A DNA stretch of 64,000 nucleotides from Anaerocolumna aminovalerica (lineage in GTDB: Bacteria > Bacillota > Clostridia > Lachnospirales > Lachnospiraceae), in contig NZ_FOWD01000022.1 of NCBI RefSeq assembly GCF_900115365.1, positions 1 through 64,000 on the forward strand, written 5' to 3'. The translations under genes were made by a program, and so were the position numbers. The notes below the pieces were generated by a model. It worked only from the letters and a program-made list of their open reading frames with translations, had not been told where the DNA came from and searched no databases. Below, piece by piece: positions 7,953 to 15,846 of this stretch. The first letter of the stretch is position 1, and each line of letters begins with the position of its first letter.

Positions 7953-7992
7953 GGCTTAAGAAAAACACATTGTGTTTTTCTTAAGCCTTTTG
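7953..7992 (+). terminator. Strong hairpin between yezD-like and nifB-like genes (terminator/attenuator)
   Basis: GGCTTAAGAAAAACACA and TGTGTTTTTCTTAAGCC are fully complementary (17 bp, minimal loop), followed by TTTTG. It either ends a short yezD transcript or lets only part of transcription pass into nifB. The arms also contain A-runs, so it would work as a terminator in both directions. Confidence 0.78.
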
Positions 7993-8105
7993 CTTTATAA
8001 TCTTTTGCTTATAAACAGTAAAAAATGAATGGTTATCCTATCCGGCAGCAGAATAGTTCTTAAATTGTAACCCATAACTATAACTTTTATTTTAAGAGGT
8101 GTCTT

Positions 8106-8966
8106 ATGGAAAGAGATGTGAAAAAATTGCATCCTTGCTTTGGTAGTTTACCTAATACCGGCAGAATTCATTTGCCTGTATGCCAGAGATGTAATATTCA
8201 GTGCAATTTTTGTGACAGAAAGATAAATGATTATGAGAAACGTCCGGGTGTTACAGCCTCTATACTAGAACCGGGAGAGGCTATAGCTATTTTAGAGGAA
8301 GCATTAAAAATCTGTCCGGAAATTACAGTAGCAGGAATTGCTGGACCGGGAGATACTCTGGCCTCAGATCATGCAGTAGAAACCTTTAAATTAATTAAGA
8401 ATACCCATCCCCATCTTCTAAGATGTATGAGTACAAACGGTCTTTTGCTAAATGAGAGGGCACAGGAGCTTATAGATGTGGGCATAGACAGTTTAACTGT
8501 AACAGTGAATGCAGTAGCACCAGAAATTCTTGAAAAAATTGTATCGGGAATTGTATACCATGGAACATACATAAGGGGAACAAAAGCTGCTGAGCTGCTT
8601 ATTTTTAACCAGTTGGAAGGAATTAAAAAAATGGCGGCTGCCGGTACTGCCATAAAGGTTAACACCGTTTTAATCAATGAAATTAACAAAGAGCACATAA
8701 AAGAGGTAGCAAGGACTGTAAAAGCAGCCGGTGCATCTATGTATAACATAATTCCTTTGATTCCACAGTATAAATTCAGACACTTGAAAGAACCGGGATG
8801 CGGTGATATTGATGGTGCCAGAAGAGAGGCAGGGGAGTATATAGATGTATTCAGACATTGTCAAAGATGCCGGGCAGATGCAGTTGGAATTCCTGGTGTA
8901 TTGGATGTAGCCGGGCAGCTTTATAAAGGAAAAATAAAGATAAGGGAAACTTTTTCCCATGGTTAA
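8106..8966 (+). CDS. nifB: NifB-type radical SAM enzyme (L-cluster/NifB-co synthase)
   Basis: NifB joins two [4Fe-4S] units with a SAM-derived carbon into the [Fe8S9C] precursor of nitrogenase cofactors. The 286 residues match the NifB core: HPC at 9-11, radical-SAM CNIQCNFC (Cys29, 33, 36), GIAGPGD (77-83), RCMSTNG with Cys107, and C-terminal HCQRCRADAVG (Cys252, 255). Cys11, 107, 252 and 255 sit where NifB holds its K clusters. The C-terminal NifX domain of longer NifB proteins is absent; a separate NifX gene follows at once. Start: ATG after AAGAGGTG. The symbol denotes family; it presumably serves the nitrogenase-like enzyme, not N2 fixation. Alternative: a NifB paralogue with another product; the retained cluster cysteines argue against that. 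Confidence 0.9.
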   Translation: MERDVKKLHPCFGSLPNTGRIHLPVCQRCNIQCNFCDRKINDYEKRPGVTASILEPGEAIAILEEALKICPEITVAGIAGPGDTLASDHAVETFKLIKNTHPHLLRCMSTNGLLLNERAQELIDVGIDSLTVTVNAVAPEILEKIVSGIVYHGTYIRGTKAAELLIFNQLEGIKKMAAAGTAIKVNTVLINEINKEHIKEVARTVKAAGASMYNIIPLIPQYKFRHLKEPGCGDIDGARREAGEYIDVFRHCQRCRADAVGIPGVLDVAGQLYKGKIKIRETFSHG

Positions 8967-8982
8967 TAGCAGGAGGGATGTA

Positions 8983-9312
8983 TTGGGTTATCGAATTGCA
9001 GTTGCATCAAAGGATGGAAAAGTAGTAACGGATCATTTCGGTCATTGCAGCAAATTTATAATTATTGAAGTTGATAATGAGAACTACCGATTTATAGAGC
9101 AGCGTTTAGTGACTCCGCCCTGCCGGGGAGGAATCCATACAAAAAGTGGTATAGAAGAAGTTTTAACTACTATAGAAGACTGTATGTATATACTGGTGTA
9201 TCAGATTGGCCAGGGAGCAGAAAAAATGGCTTTAAAAAACAATTTTATAGTAATCACTTACAAAGGATTTGTTACAGATGCCTTAGACCAGATTATGTCC
9301 GCTCATCCTTAA
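8983..9312 (+). CDS. NifX/NifB-C-type cofactor-binding protein, copy 1
   Basis: Belongs to the dinitrogenase FeMo-cofactor biosynthesis domain family (NifX, NafY, C-terminus of NifB), which binds or carries NifB-co/FeMo-co. I set the start at TTG 8983, preceded by AGGAGGG at good spacing, which gives MGYRIAVASKDGK; a frame from ATG 8959 overlaps nifB and lacks a binding site. With this start, His18-Phe-Gly-x-Cys22 lines up exactly with the second copy at 14497. The family His of this motif is implicated in cofactor binding. Also visible: a middle Cys (TPPCRGG) and a late ILVYQIGQGAE strand. Translationally linked to nifB (109 residues). Confidence 0.85.
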   Translation: MGYRIAVASKDGKVVTDHFGHCSKFIIIEVDNENYRFIEQRLVTPPCRGGIHTKSGIEEVLTTIEDCMYILVYQIGQGAEKMALKNNFIVITYKGFVTDALDQIMSAHP

Positions 9313-9576
9313 GAAAGATAGAATTACAAAACCATTTTTGGCTATAGTTTTAAAGTTATCTGTTGATTAAAAAGAAGAACAGAAAGAGAGTTAAAAAAGT
9401 TTCATAAGCTATAACTGCGTTTCGTTAATATTGAAAAAATATTATGTAAGTAGTATAAGCATGATTCGTTATTTGTACCATGTTGAAAGAAAATAATACA
9501 AGAAAGGAAAGCCACAAACAATTCTTTCGACGACTTTATGTGGCGGCATCCATATCAGGTATGCATGGAGTAAGAG
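9313..9576 (+). promoter_or_regulatory. Leader and second promoter before the nifH-like gene
   Basis: TTGAAA at 9431-9436, 17-bp spacer, TATAAG at 9454-9459 form a plausible promoter. Downstream, GCCACA (9511-9516) and TGTGGC (9539-9544) form a hairpin about 33 bp before the start codon, with the GGAG ribosome binding site following it. There is no -24/-12 sigma-54 element that I can see. The hairpin may be a regulatory leader or an RNA processing/stability element. Confidence 0.5.
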
Positions 9577-10455
9577 ATGGCTAAGAAAGTAAAACAAATC
9601 GCTATTTATGGAAAAGGAGGAATTGGGAAATCAACAACAACCTCCAATATAAGTGCAGCGTTATCAAAGCTGGGTTATAAGGTAATGCAGTTTGGTTGTG
9701 ACCCCAAAAGTGATTCCACCAATACATTGAGAAACGGCGAATACATTCCCACCGTATTAGATACTCTGAGAGAAAGAGCTGCGGTAAAAGCAAATGATGT
9801 GATTTTTGAAGGATTTAACGGCGTTTACTGTGTGGAGGCAGGGGGGCCGGCACCGGGTGTAGGCTGCGCCGGAAGAGGTATTATTACGGCGGTACAATTA
9901 TTTAAGCAGCAGCATGTTTTTGAAGATTTGGATTTAGATATTGTAATTTATGATGTATTGGGAGATGTTGTCTGCGGAGGATTTGCAGTTCCCATTAGGG
10001 AAGGAATAGCAGAACATGTATTTACGGTATCATCAGCGGATTTTATGAGTGTATATGCTTCTAACAACTTATTTAAGGGAATTCATAAATACTCTACCAG
10101 CGGAGGAGCATTGCTTGGAGGAATAATTGCCAATTCCATTAATCAGCCTTATGCAAAGAATATTATAGATGATTTTGCTACAAGAACCGGAACCAAGATT
10201 ATGCAATATGTTCCCCGTAGTGTTACCGTTACCCAAAGTGAGTTACAAGGTAAAACAACCATAGAAGCAGCACCGGATTCAGCACAGGCAGGTATTTATA
10301 CGGAACTTGCAGAAAGAATAGCAGAACATGACAAATCTGATATACCCAATCCTATGGATACGGTTACATTACGACAATGGGCCTCTGACTGGGGAAATCA
10401 GCTCCTTGAACTGGAAACAGGTGTTATAGCGGGAGGTGCTAAAGCCGGAATCTAA
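9577..10455 (+). CDS. nifH: NifH-like nitrogenase reductase (Fe protein)
   Basis: Homodimeric ATP-dependent electron donor carrying one [4Fe-4S] cluster between subunits. 292 residues, close to true NifH: P-loop GKGGIGKST (12-20), GCDPKSDST (40-48), switch with Cys97 (GVGCAGRGI, including Arg100, the ADP-ribosylation site in some NifH) and Cys133 ([16 protein letters not shown]). It is much nearer NifH/VnfH than to BchL/ChlL in these blocks. It starts after GGAG at 7-bp spacing, and heads a block with K-like, D-like, cysK, NifX and importer genes. It should reduce the K/D complex beside it. The symbol marks family membership only; the partner subunits argue against N2 fixation. Confidence 0.93.
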   Translation: MAKKVKQIAIYGKGGIGKSTTTSNISAALSKLGYKVMQFGCDPKSDSTNTLRNGEYIPTVLDTLRERAAVKANDVIFEGFNGVYCVEAGGPAPGVGCAGRGIITAVQLFKQQHVFEDLDLDIVIYDVLGDVVCGGFAVPIREGIAEHVFTVSSADFMSVYASNNLFKGIHKYSTSGGALLGGIIANSINQPYAKNIIDDFATRTGTKIMQYVPRSVTVTQSELQGKTTIEAAPDSAQAGIYTELAERIAEHDKSDIPNPMDTVTLRQWASDWGNQLLELETGVIAGGAKAGI

Positions 10456-10556
10456 AAATAGACGAATCGGTACTAAAGTCTAAATACATGATGACATAAA
10501 TGGAATATAAGAAAGCTCATAATGGGATTAATCGAAATGGAAAGGGAGGTTTTATT

Positions 10557-11891
10557 TTGGCGGAATTTATTGAGAGGGCAAAATTTTCTTGTGCTCTTGG
10601 AGGAGCACTTACAACAATTGCAGGAATACCAAGGGTGGTACCCATTGTACACGCATCAGGAGGTTGCGCCGCAGCTTTATCCGGTACCTATAATTTAGCC
10701 TCAGGATACCGTGGCACCGGATATTGCGGCGGTACTATGATACCTACGACGAATATATCAGAGAATCATATCGTATTCGGCGGAGAAGAAAGACTGGAAG
10801 AACAAATAGAGAATTCACTTGAAATACTGGATGGAGATTTATTTATTGTTGTGACCGGATGTCAGGTAGAAATTATTGGTGATGATGCGGTAAATGTAGC
10901 AAGACGTTTCAGGGATAGAAATGTAATCGGAGCCAATACACCGGGTTTCCTAGGGAATACCTTTCAGGGCTATGATGCCGTTCTTAATGCCATTATTAGT
11001 GAAGTAATTGAAGCTTCTGAGGAGAAGGAAGAAAAAGTAGTCAATATTTTAGGGGTGGTTCCCGGCCATGATGTATTTTACAGAGGTAATCTGGATGAAA
11101 TAGTACTTCTCCTAAGTAAAATCGGAGTAAAAGCAAATACCTTTTTTGGAACGGGAGAAAGTATTGCTTCTATCAGGCAATACGGAAAGGCTGTTCTAAA
11201 CCTTTTGTTTTCAGGCCAGGCAGGAGTTGCCCCTGCTAAGTTATTTCAAGAGTTACATAATATACCTTTTATATCTGTTGATGTACCGGTGGGACCTACA
11301 GGTACAGAAGAATTTTTATACCGGGTGGGTAAGGAGTTAAAGATTGATAAGGCATCCATTGATAAAGTAATCCGGGAGGAAAGAAAAGAGTATTATTCTT
11401 TTTTTGAAAGAATTGTGGATATTTATTCAGACATGGATTTCCAAAGATATGCTCTGATTGCAGCAGACAGCTATTATGCATTTTCATTAACCAGATTCCT
11501 GGCCAATGATTTAGGTTGGATACCCCACCTTACGGCTATTAATGATATTGATGATGTTAATGACAGAGAAGAATACTTATCGAAATTTAATAGTCTTACT
11601 TCTGAAACAAAACCAACAGTAATATTTGAGGAACATGCTGGGGCAATTTTAAATGAACTTCGTAAAACCTGGCCTAATAATAACAATCAGAAATACTATG
11701 ATGCATTCAATGCAGCTTTTGTAGTGGGAAGCGGTATTGAAAGAAGTCTGGCAGAAAAATTAGGGGCAGGATTTTTATCCGTAGCCTTTCCGGTAAGTAA
11801 TCGTGTCGTGCTTAATAAAGGGTATACAGGATTTAGGGGCGGTCTTACTTTAGTGGAAGATTTAATCAGCCAATTGGTGGCAGCCAGATAG
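10557..11891 (+). CDS. NifK-like subunit of a nitrogenase-like reductase
   Basis: Beta-type subunit of the nitrogenase superfamily. I place the start at TTG 10557, behind AAAGGGAGG, giving 444 residues; an ATG at 10500 has no binding site. In this numbering Cys12, Cys37 (VHASGGC) and Cys102 (VVTGCQVEIIGDD) correspond to P-cluster beta-Cys70, 95 and 153; the 25-residue spacing of the first two is identical to NifK. NTPGFLGNTFQGYDA matches the NifK HTPSFxGSHxxGxD block. An extra Cys57 precedes FGGEERL. The C-terminus (SVAFPVSNRVVLNKGYTGFRGG) follows the NifK pattern without its HHLH. It precedes the D-like gene, the reverse of nifDK order. Substrate unknown. Confidence 0.85.
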   Translation: MAEFIERAKFSCALGGALTTIAGIPRVVPIVHASGGCAAALSGTYNLASGYRGTGYCGGTMIPTTNISENHIVFGGEERLEEQIENSLEILDGDLFIVVTGCQVEIIGDDAVNVARRFRDRNVIGANTPGFLGNTFQGYDAVLNAIISEVIEASEEKEEKVVNILGVVPGHDVFYRGNLDEIVLLLSKIGVKANTFFGTGESIASIRQYGKAVLNLLFSGQAGVAPAKLFQELHNIPFISVDVPVGPTGTEEFLYRVGKELKIDKASIDKVIREERKEYYSFFERIVDIYSDMDFQRYALIAADSYYAFSLTRFLANDLGWIPHLTAINDIDDVNDREEYLSKFNSLTSETKPTVIFEEHAGAILNELRKTWPNNNNQKYYDAFNAAFVVGSGIERSLAEKLGAGFLSVAFPVSNRVVLNKGYTGFRGGLTLVEDLISQLVAAR

Positions 11892-11934
11892 GATTGCCTG
11901 TTGAGTTCTGTAGATTTCAGAAAGGATGAAAAAT

Positions 11935-13473
11935 ATGTCAAATTCAAGTTATGTTAACAGTCTTACTTATAATTATTTAACATCGGATGCCCCACCTACC
12001 AGAGAAGAAAGAATCGGTGTCTGTCACGCTTTTTGCGGTTCCTGTGGTGAATTAAAAGATGGGCTGAAATCCGGTTGTGCTCAGCTGCAAAACCGTAGAT
12101 TTTCACAAAGCGGTGGCTGTCAGTTAACTCTTGCGGTAGGTATCGTAAGCAGTTTGACCAATGTGGTTATGATTATACATTCTCCCCTTGGATGCTGTTC
12201 TAATTTTGTAGGAAGCGGCGGGCTTAGAAAAACTATGAGAGCCTCCAAAGGTAAAGTGGATGAGGACTTTATCTGGCTTCATACCAACCTGAACGAGTTG
12301 GATGTTGTACAGGGAGGTATTGACAAATTAAGAAAAACCATTCTTTATGCGGAGAAAGAATACCATCCTGAGGCTATTATTATTGCCAACGGCTGTGTGC
12401 CCGGGATTATAGGAGATGACATTGATTCTTTGGTAACAGAATTATCTGACAGAATATCTGCTAAGATTGTTCCTGTTCATTGCGAGGGCTTTAAGAGTAA
12501 ATACGTGGCCTCTGGTTATGACTCGGCCTACCATGGAATTTTAAGACATCTTATTAATCCTGCTCAAAAGTATGAAAAGGTAATTCCTATAATAGACAGG
12601 GACTTAAAGGAGGAATATCGAATCAGCCGTACTGTCAATATCTTTAATGTGGGTTCAAACAGTAACGGTGATGAAGTGGAATTGTCAAGGCTTGTCAGTG
12701 CTTTAGGTCTTATACCCAGAGTGCTGCCCCTTCATTCTTCATTGGGTGATTTGGAAAGAATAGGAGAGGCGGCCCTGAATGTAAGTATTTGCGCTACTCA
12801 CGATGACTATTTGTTAGGGCATTTAAAGGAACGCTTTGGTACAGATTATTTAATAGATACACTTCCTATCGGTATTAAGAATACCAACCAATGGATTCGC
12901 CGGATTGCTGCTTACTTTCATTTGGAAGAAGAGGCAGAGAAATTAATTAAATTTGAAAATCAACAGCTTATAGCTTCTTTGAAACCCTTGAAGGAAGCCT
13001 TAAAGGGGAAAAGTGTATTTGTTGGGGGCGGAGAAACAAGAATCATAACTACAGCGGAATTCTTCTATTATCTTGGTATGGAGTTAGTTGGAGTTAAAGC
13101 CCATAATGTGGACCGGTTTGTTGAAGATATACTGGATGATATTAATGAGCCCGGACTTGTAATCGAGGTGGCAGCAGGTATGCCTGCTGAGGAACTAAAC
13201 TTACTAAAACGTCTGCAGCCTGATTTATATATCGGGCATTTAAATGCCAATGGATGGGTTAGTAAGCTTGGCATACCAAACTTTCCTTTATTTGGCCAGA
13301 CTTTAAATTATATGGGATATTCCGGTGCATTTGAATTGGCAAGAAAAGCGGTTAAGATTCTTAAGAATACTAATTTCTTTAAGAATGTATCTTCTAATAT
13401 TTCGTTGCCCTTAAGCAAAGACTGGTATGAAAGAGACCCGAAAGAGAATATTAAAGAAGCAGCTAACTATTAA
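11935..13473 (+). CDS. NifD-like catalytic subunit of a nitrogenase-like reductase
   Basis: Alpha-type subunit. The ATG at 11935 fits the AAAGGA site; ATG 11926 (three codons longer) overlaps it. Residues are numbered from 11926. Cys65, Cys90 (HSPLGCC) and Cys157 (NGCVPGIIGDD) match P-cluster alpha-Cys62, 88, 154; IVPVHCEGF is the NifD IVPVRCEGF block. Cys289 (VSICATHDDY) aligns with cofactor ligand alpha-Cys275. Val194 and Tyr198 replace alpha-Gln191 and alpha-His195, and no His occurs after residue 438, so alpha-His442 is lost (Asn461 or a neighbour). The N-terminus adds CX3CX2C (Cys33, 37, 40) plus Cys51, possibly an extra FeS site. It therefore binds a cofactor but is unlikely to reduce N2. 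Confidence 0.87.
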   Translation: MSNSSYVNSLTYNYLTSDAPPTREERIGVCHAFCGSCGELKDGLKSGCAQLQNRRFSQSGGCQLTLAVGIVSSLTNVVMIIHSPLGCCSNFVGSGGLRKTMRASKGKVDEDFIWLHTNLNELDVVQGGIDKLRKTILYAEKEYHPEAIIIANGCVPGIIGDDIDSLVTELSDRISAKIVPVHCEGFKSKYVASGYDSAYHGILRHLINPAQKYEKVIPIIDRDLKEEYRISRTVNIFNVGSNSNGDEVELSRLVSALGLIPRVLPLHSSLGDLERIGEAALNVSICATHDDYLLGHLKERFGTDYLIDTLPIGIKNTNQWIRRIAAYFHLEEEAEKLIKFENQQLIASLKPLKEALKGKSVFVGGGETRIITTAEFFYYLGMELVGVKAHNVDRFVEDILDDINEPGLVIEVAAGMPAEELNLLKRLQPDLYIGHLNANGWVSKLGIPNFPLFGQTLNYMGYSGAFELARKAVKILKNTNFFKNVSSNISLPLSKDWYERDPKENIKEAANY

Positions 13474-13486
13474 AGGAGGTTAAAAA

Positions 13487-14452
13487 ATGAGCAAAGTTGT
13501 AGAAAATCTAACCCAATTAATTGGAAACACACCTATTTTAAAACCTTTGGCATTTTCTGAACTGGCTAAAATAGAAGATGCAGTACTGCTTCTGAAACTG
13601 GAATATTTTAATCCCTTAGGAAGTGTAAAAGACAGAATCGCTTATGCAATGATAAGAGAAGCAGAGGAAAAAGGGCTTCTAAAGAAAGAGACAGTTCTTA
13701 TAGAACCCTCCAGCGGAAATACAGGAGTAGGGCTTGCCTTTGTGGCAGCCGCAAAAGGATATAAACTTATTATTACCATGCCGGATTCCATGAGTATTGA
13801 AAGGAGAAGCCTTCTTACGGCACTTGGAGCAGAACTGGTATTAACACCAGGTACCCTTGGTATGAAAGGGGCAATAAGGAAAGCAGAAGAATTAAATATT
13901 CAAATCCCTGATAGTTTGATTTTACAACAGTTTGAGAATAAAGCAAATCCTAAAATACATAAAGAGACTACCGGACCTGAAATCTGGGAAGCAACAGAGG
14001 GAAAGATAGATATTCTTGTTGCAGGGGTAGGTACGGGAGGAACCATAACAGGAGCAGGAACTTACTTAAAGGAGAAAAATCCGGATATAAAAGTAATAGC
14101 CGTAGAGCCACAAGCCTCACCTGTTCTTTCGGGAGGAAATCCCGGTCCCCATAAGATTCAGGGAATCGGTGCAGGATTCTTTCCGGAAATATTGGATTTA
14201 TCCGTTATCGATGAAATATATAGAGTAAGAAATGAAGAAGCAATAGATACTGCCAGAGTTCTTGCAAGGGCGGAAGGACTTTTAGTGGGAATATCATCCG
14301 GAGCGGCGGCATTTGCGGCAGCCTTAATAGCCAAGAGGCTGGAAAACAAAGGGAAAACGGTTCTGGCAGTATTACCGGATACAGGGGAGAGATATCTTTC
14401 AACAGAGTTATTTAATACGGATTCTGCCCAAAAAAGCAGAATCTGGTATTAG
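13487..14452 (+). CDS. cysK: Cysteine synthase (O-acetylserine sulfhydrylase)
   Basis: PLP enzyme condensing O-acetylserine with sulfide to give cysteine. 321 residues with all main marks: IGNTPIL at the start, PLP lysine in [16 protein letters not shown] loop, [10 protein letters not shown] phosphate-binding loop, KIQGIGAGF, and [11 protein letters not shown]. It begins 13 bp after the D-like subunit with AAAGGAGG, so it belongs to the same transcript. A sulfhydrylase inside a nitrogenase-like operon implies that the reductase releases sulfide or a thiol that is captured here, or that cysteine supply for FeS assembly is coupled. The first reading fits the sulfonate-type importer downstream. 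The family assignment is secure; the coupling is inference. Confidence 0.93.
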   Translation: MSKVVENLTQLIGNTPILKPLAFSELAKIEDAVLLLKLEYFNPLGSVKDRIAYAMIREAEEKGLLKKETVLIEPSSGNTGVGLAFVAAAKGYKLIITMPDSMSIERRSLLTALGAELVLTPGTLGMKGAIRKAEELNIQIPDSLILQQFENKANPKIHKETTGPEIWEATEGKIDILVAGVGTGGTITGAGTYLKEKNPDIKVIAVEPQASPVLSGGNPGPHKIQGIGAGFFPEILDLSVIDEIYRVRNEEAIDTARVLARAEGLLVGISSGAAAFAAALIAKRLENKGKTVLAVLPDTGERYLSTELFNTDSAQKSRIWY

Positions 14453-14496
14453 GTATCCGGCAGACAGGAAAGTTGAAAGTAGAAATGAGGTGTTTT

Positions 14497-14856
14497 ATGA
14501 AGTACCGTGTGGCAATCGGCACAAAGGACGGCAAGAATATAACGGAACATTTCGGCACCTGCGGTCATTTTCAAATAGTGGAAATAAACCAGGAAAACGG
14601 TGAGACTACAGTGATTGAAAAGAGAATTACAGTTCATCTGGAGCAATGTGGAAATCATCTTGAGGATAACATTATTGAAAAAATAAAAGCGCTGAATGAT
14701 TGTCATATTATTTTGGTAAAACAAATAGGAGGAAGATCTGAAAAATTACTAGTTCATTATGGATTCATTCCTCTTACAAATTCCGGGCCAATAGATGTAG
14801 CTTTGGCTAAGATTATTAAATTTTACAAGAATCAGATTTTTAAAAGGGAGGAATAA
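14497..14856 (+). CDS. NifX/NifB-C-type cofactor-binding protein, copy 2
   Basis: Second member of the FeMo-cofactor biosynthesis domain family. Start set at ATG 14497 after GAGGTG (119 residues; an upstream in-frame ATG at 14473 lacks a site), so the N-terminus MKYRVAIGTKDGK parallels copy 1 and His18-Phe-Gly-Thr-Cys22 occupies the same positions. A middle Cys (HLEQCGNH) and NDCHIILVKQIGG follow. It probably carries or protects the [Fe8S9C]-type cluster on the way from NifB to the K/D complex, as no NifEN scaffold is present. The two copies differ clearly in sequence, so they may act at different steps. It ends 3 bp before the permease gene. Confidence 0.85.
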   Translation: MKYRVAIGTKDGKNITEHFGTCGHFQIVEINQENGETTVIEKRITVHLEQCGNHLEDNIIEKIKALNDCHIILVKQIGGRSEKLLVHYGFIPLTNSGPIDVALAKIIKFYKNQIFKREE

Positions 14857-14859
14857 ATT

Positions 14860-15846
14860 TTGGCTGAAAGAAAAGAAATATTAAGGGATAAAAAGATCCG
14901 TTTTGACTACAGATCAGCCATTCCCAGCTTAACATTAATTGTCGCCCTTCTGACGGAAATACTTATACCGAATCATATGGATGCAAAGTACAGAACTTTA
15001 ACGAATTTTAAAAGTGTTCTAATTACTTTTACGGTAGTTTCCCTATTACTTTTATTGATTTCAATATTCCATGAAAAAACAAGAAACCGCTATGTACGTA
15101 AAGGCTGGTTTCTTGGAGGAACAGTAGTATTTATTACAATGTTAAATCTGGTTACAGTGAAGCTGCTGTTACTGCCTCAGATTTATTTTCCCAGCATTAA
15201 CAGAATATTAAATGTCTACATAGAAGATAAAAACCTGCTGCTTAAGTGCCTTATCAGTTCTTTTACTTTGTTAGTGGAAGGACTGCTATTTGGTACGGTA
15301 ATAGGTATTATAACAGGTATTTTGGTGGGCTGGAGTAAAAATTGGAATTACTGGATCTATCCTTTAATCAGGATATTAGGTCCCATACCTTCTTCAACCT
15401 GGATACCACTTACCTTAATTATATTTCCTACCTCCAGAGGGGCGGCTATTTTTCTGATTGCCTTTGGTGTTTGGTTTCAGATTACGATTTTAACCAGTTC
15501 GGGAATACAAAGTGTGAAACAATCCTATTTTGAAGTATCCTCCACATTAGGTGCCACAAATTTGCAAAACTTATTATTTATTGCTATACCCGATGCCCTG
15601 CCCTCCATGTTCTTAGGACTTTTCAATGCTACCTGCAGTTCTTTTGTGGCACTAATGGCTGCTGAAATGTTTGGTGTAAAAGCAGGAATCGGTTGGTATA
15701 TCAACTGGCAGAAGGAAATGATAGCTTATTCCAATGTATATGCAGGACTTATTCTGATAGCCGGTTTTTGCTACCTCTTTATAACAGTACAGTTTAAAGT
15801 CAGGGATAAGTTACTTAGCTGGCAGAAAGGGGTGATTAAATGGTAG
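14860..15846 (+). CDS. ABC importer permease, SsuC/TauC type
   Basis: Inner membrane subunit of a sulfonate/nitrate/taurine-type importer. Starts at TTG 14860 behind AAGGGAGG. Two early hydrophobic segments (about 20-40 and 45-65, plus one near 85-105) precede the usual SsuC core (about 130-320): GTVIGIITGILVGWS, PIPSSTWIPLTLIIFP, and the cytoplasmic EAA loop EVSSTLGATNLQNLLFIAIPDALPSM that contacts the ATPase. At 328 residues it is longer than usual SsuC (about 260) because of the N-terminal extension. It overlaps the ATPase gene by 7 bp. Substrate is not readable from the permease; the family transports alkanesulfonates, taurine, nitrate or thiamine precursors. Confidence 0.88.
   Translation: MAERKEILRDKKIRFDYRSAIPSLTLIVALLTEILIPNHMDAKYRTLTNFKSVLITFTVVSLLLLLISIFHEKTRNRYVRKGWFLGGTVVFITMLNLVTVKLLLLPQIYFPSINRILNVYIEDKNLLLKCLISSFTLLVEGLLFGTVIGIITGILVGWSKNWNYWIYPLIRILGPIPSSTWIPLTLIIFPTSRGAAIFLIAFGVWFQITILTSSGIQSVKQSYFEVSSTLGATNLQNLLFIAIPDALPSMFLGLFNATCSSFVALMAAEMFGVKAGIGWYINWQKEMIAYSNVYAGLILIAGFCYLFITVQFKVRDKLLSWQKGVIKW

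Noticed and set aside
9577-13473. A true nitrogen-fixing nitrogenase (nifHDK).
   Set aside because: The D-like subunit lacks equivalents of alpha-Gln191, His195 and His442, gene order is H-K-D, and nifEN, nifV and molybdate genes are not in the window. NifB and P-cluster cysteines are kept, so it is nitrogenase-like, not a fixer on this evidence.
9577-13473. Tetrapyrrole reductase (BchLNB/ChlLNB or CfbCD).
   Set aside because: Those systems have no NifB or NifX and sit with tetrapyrrole genes; here a NifB-type cofactor set and sulfur genes accompany the reductase.
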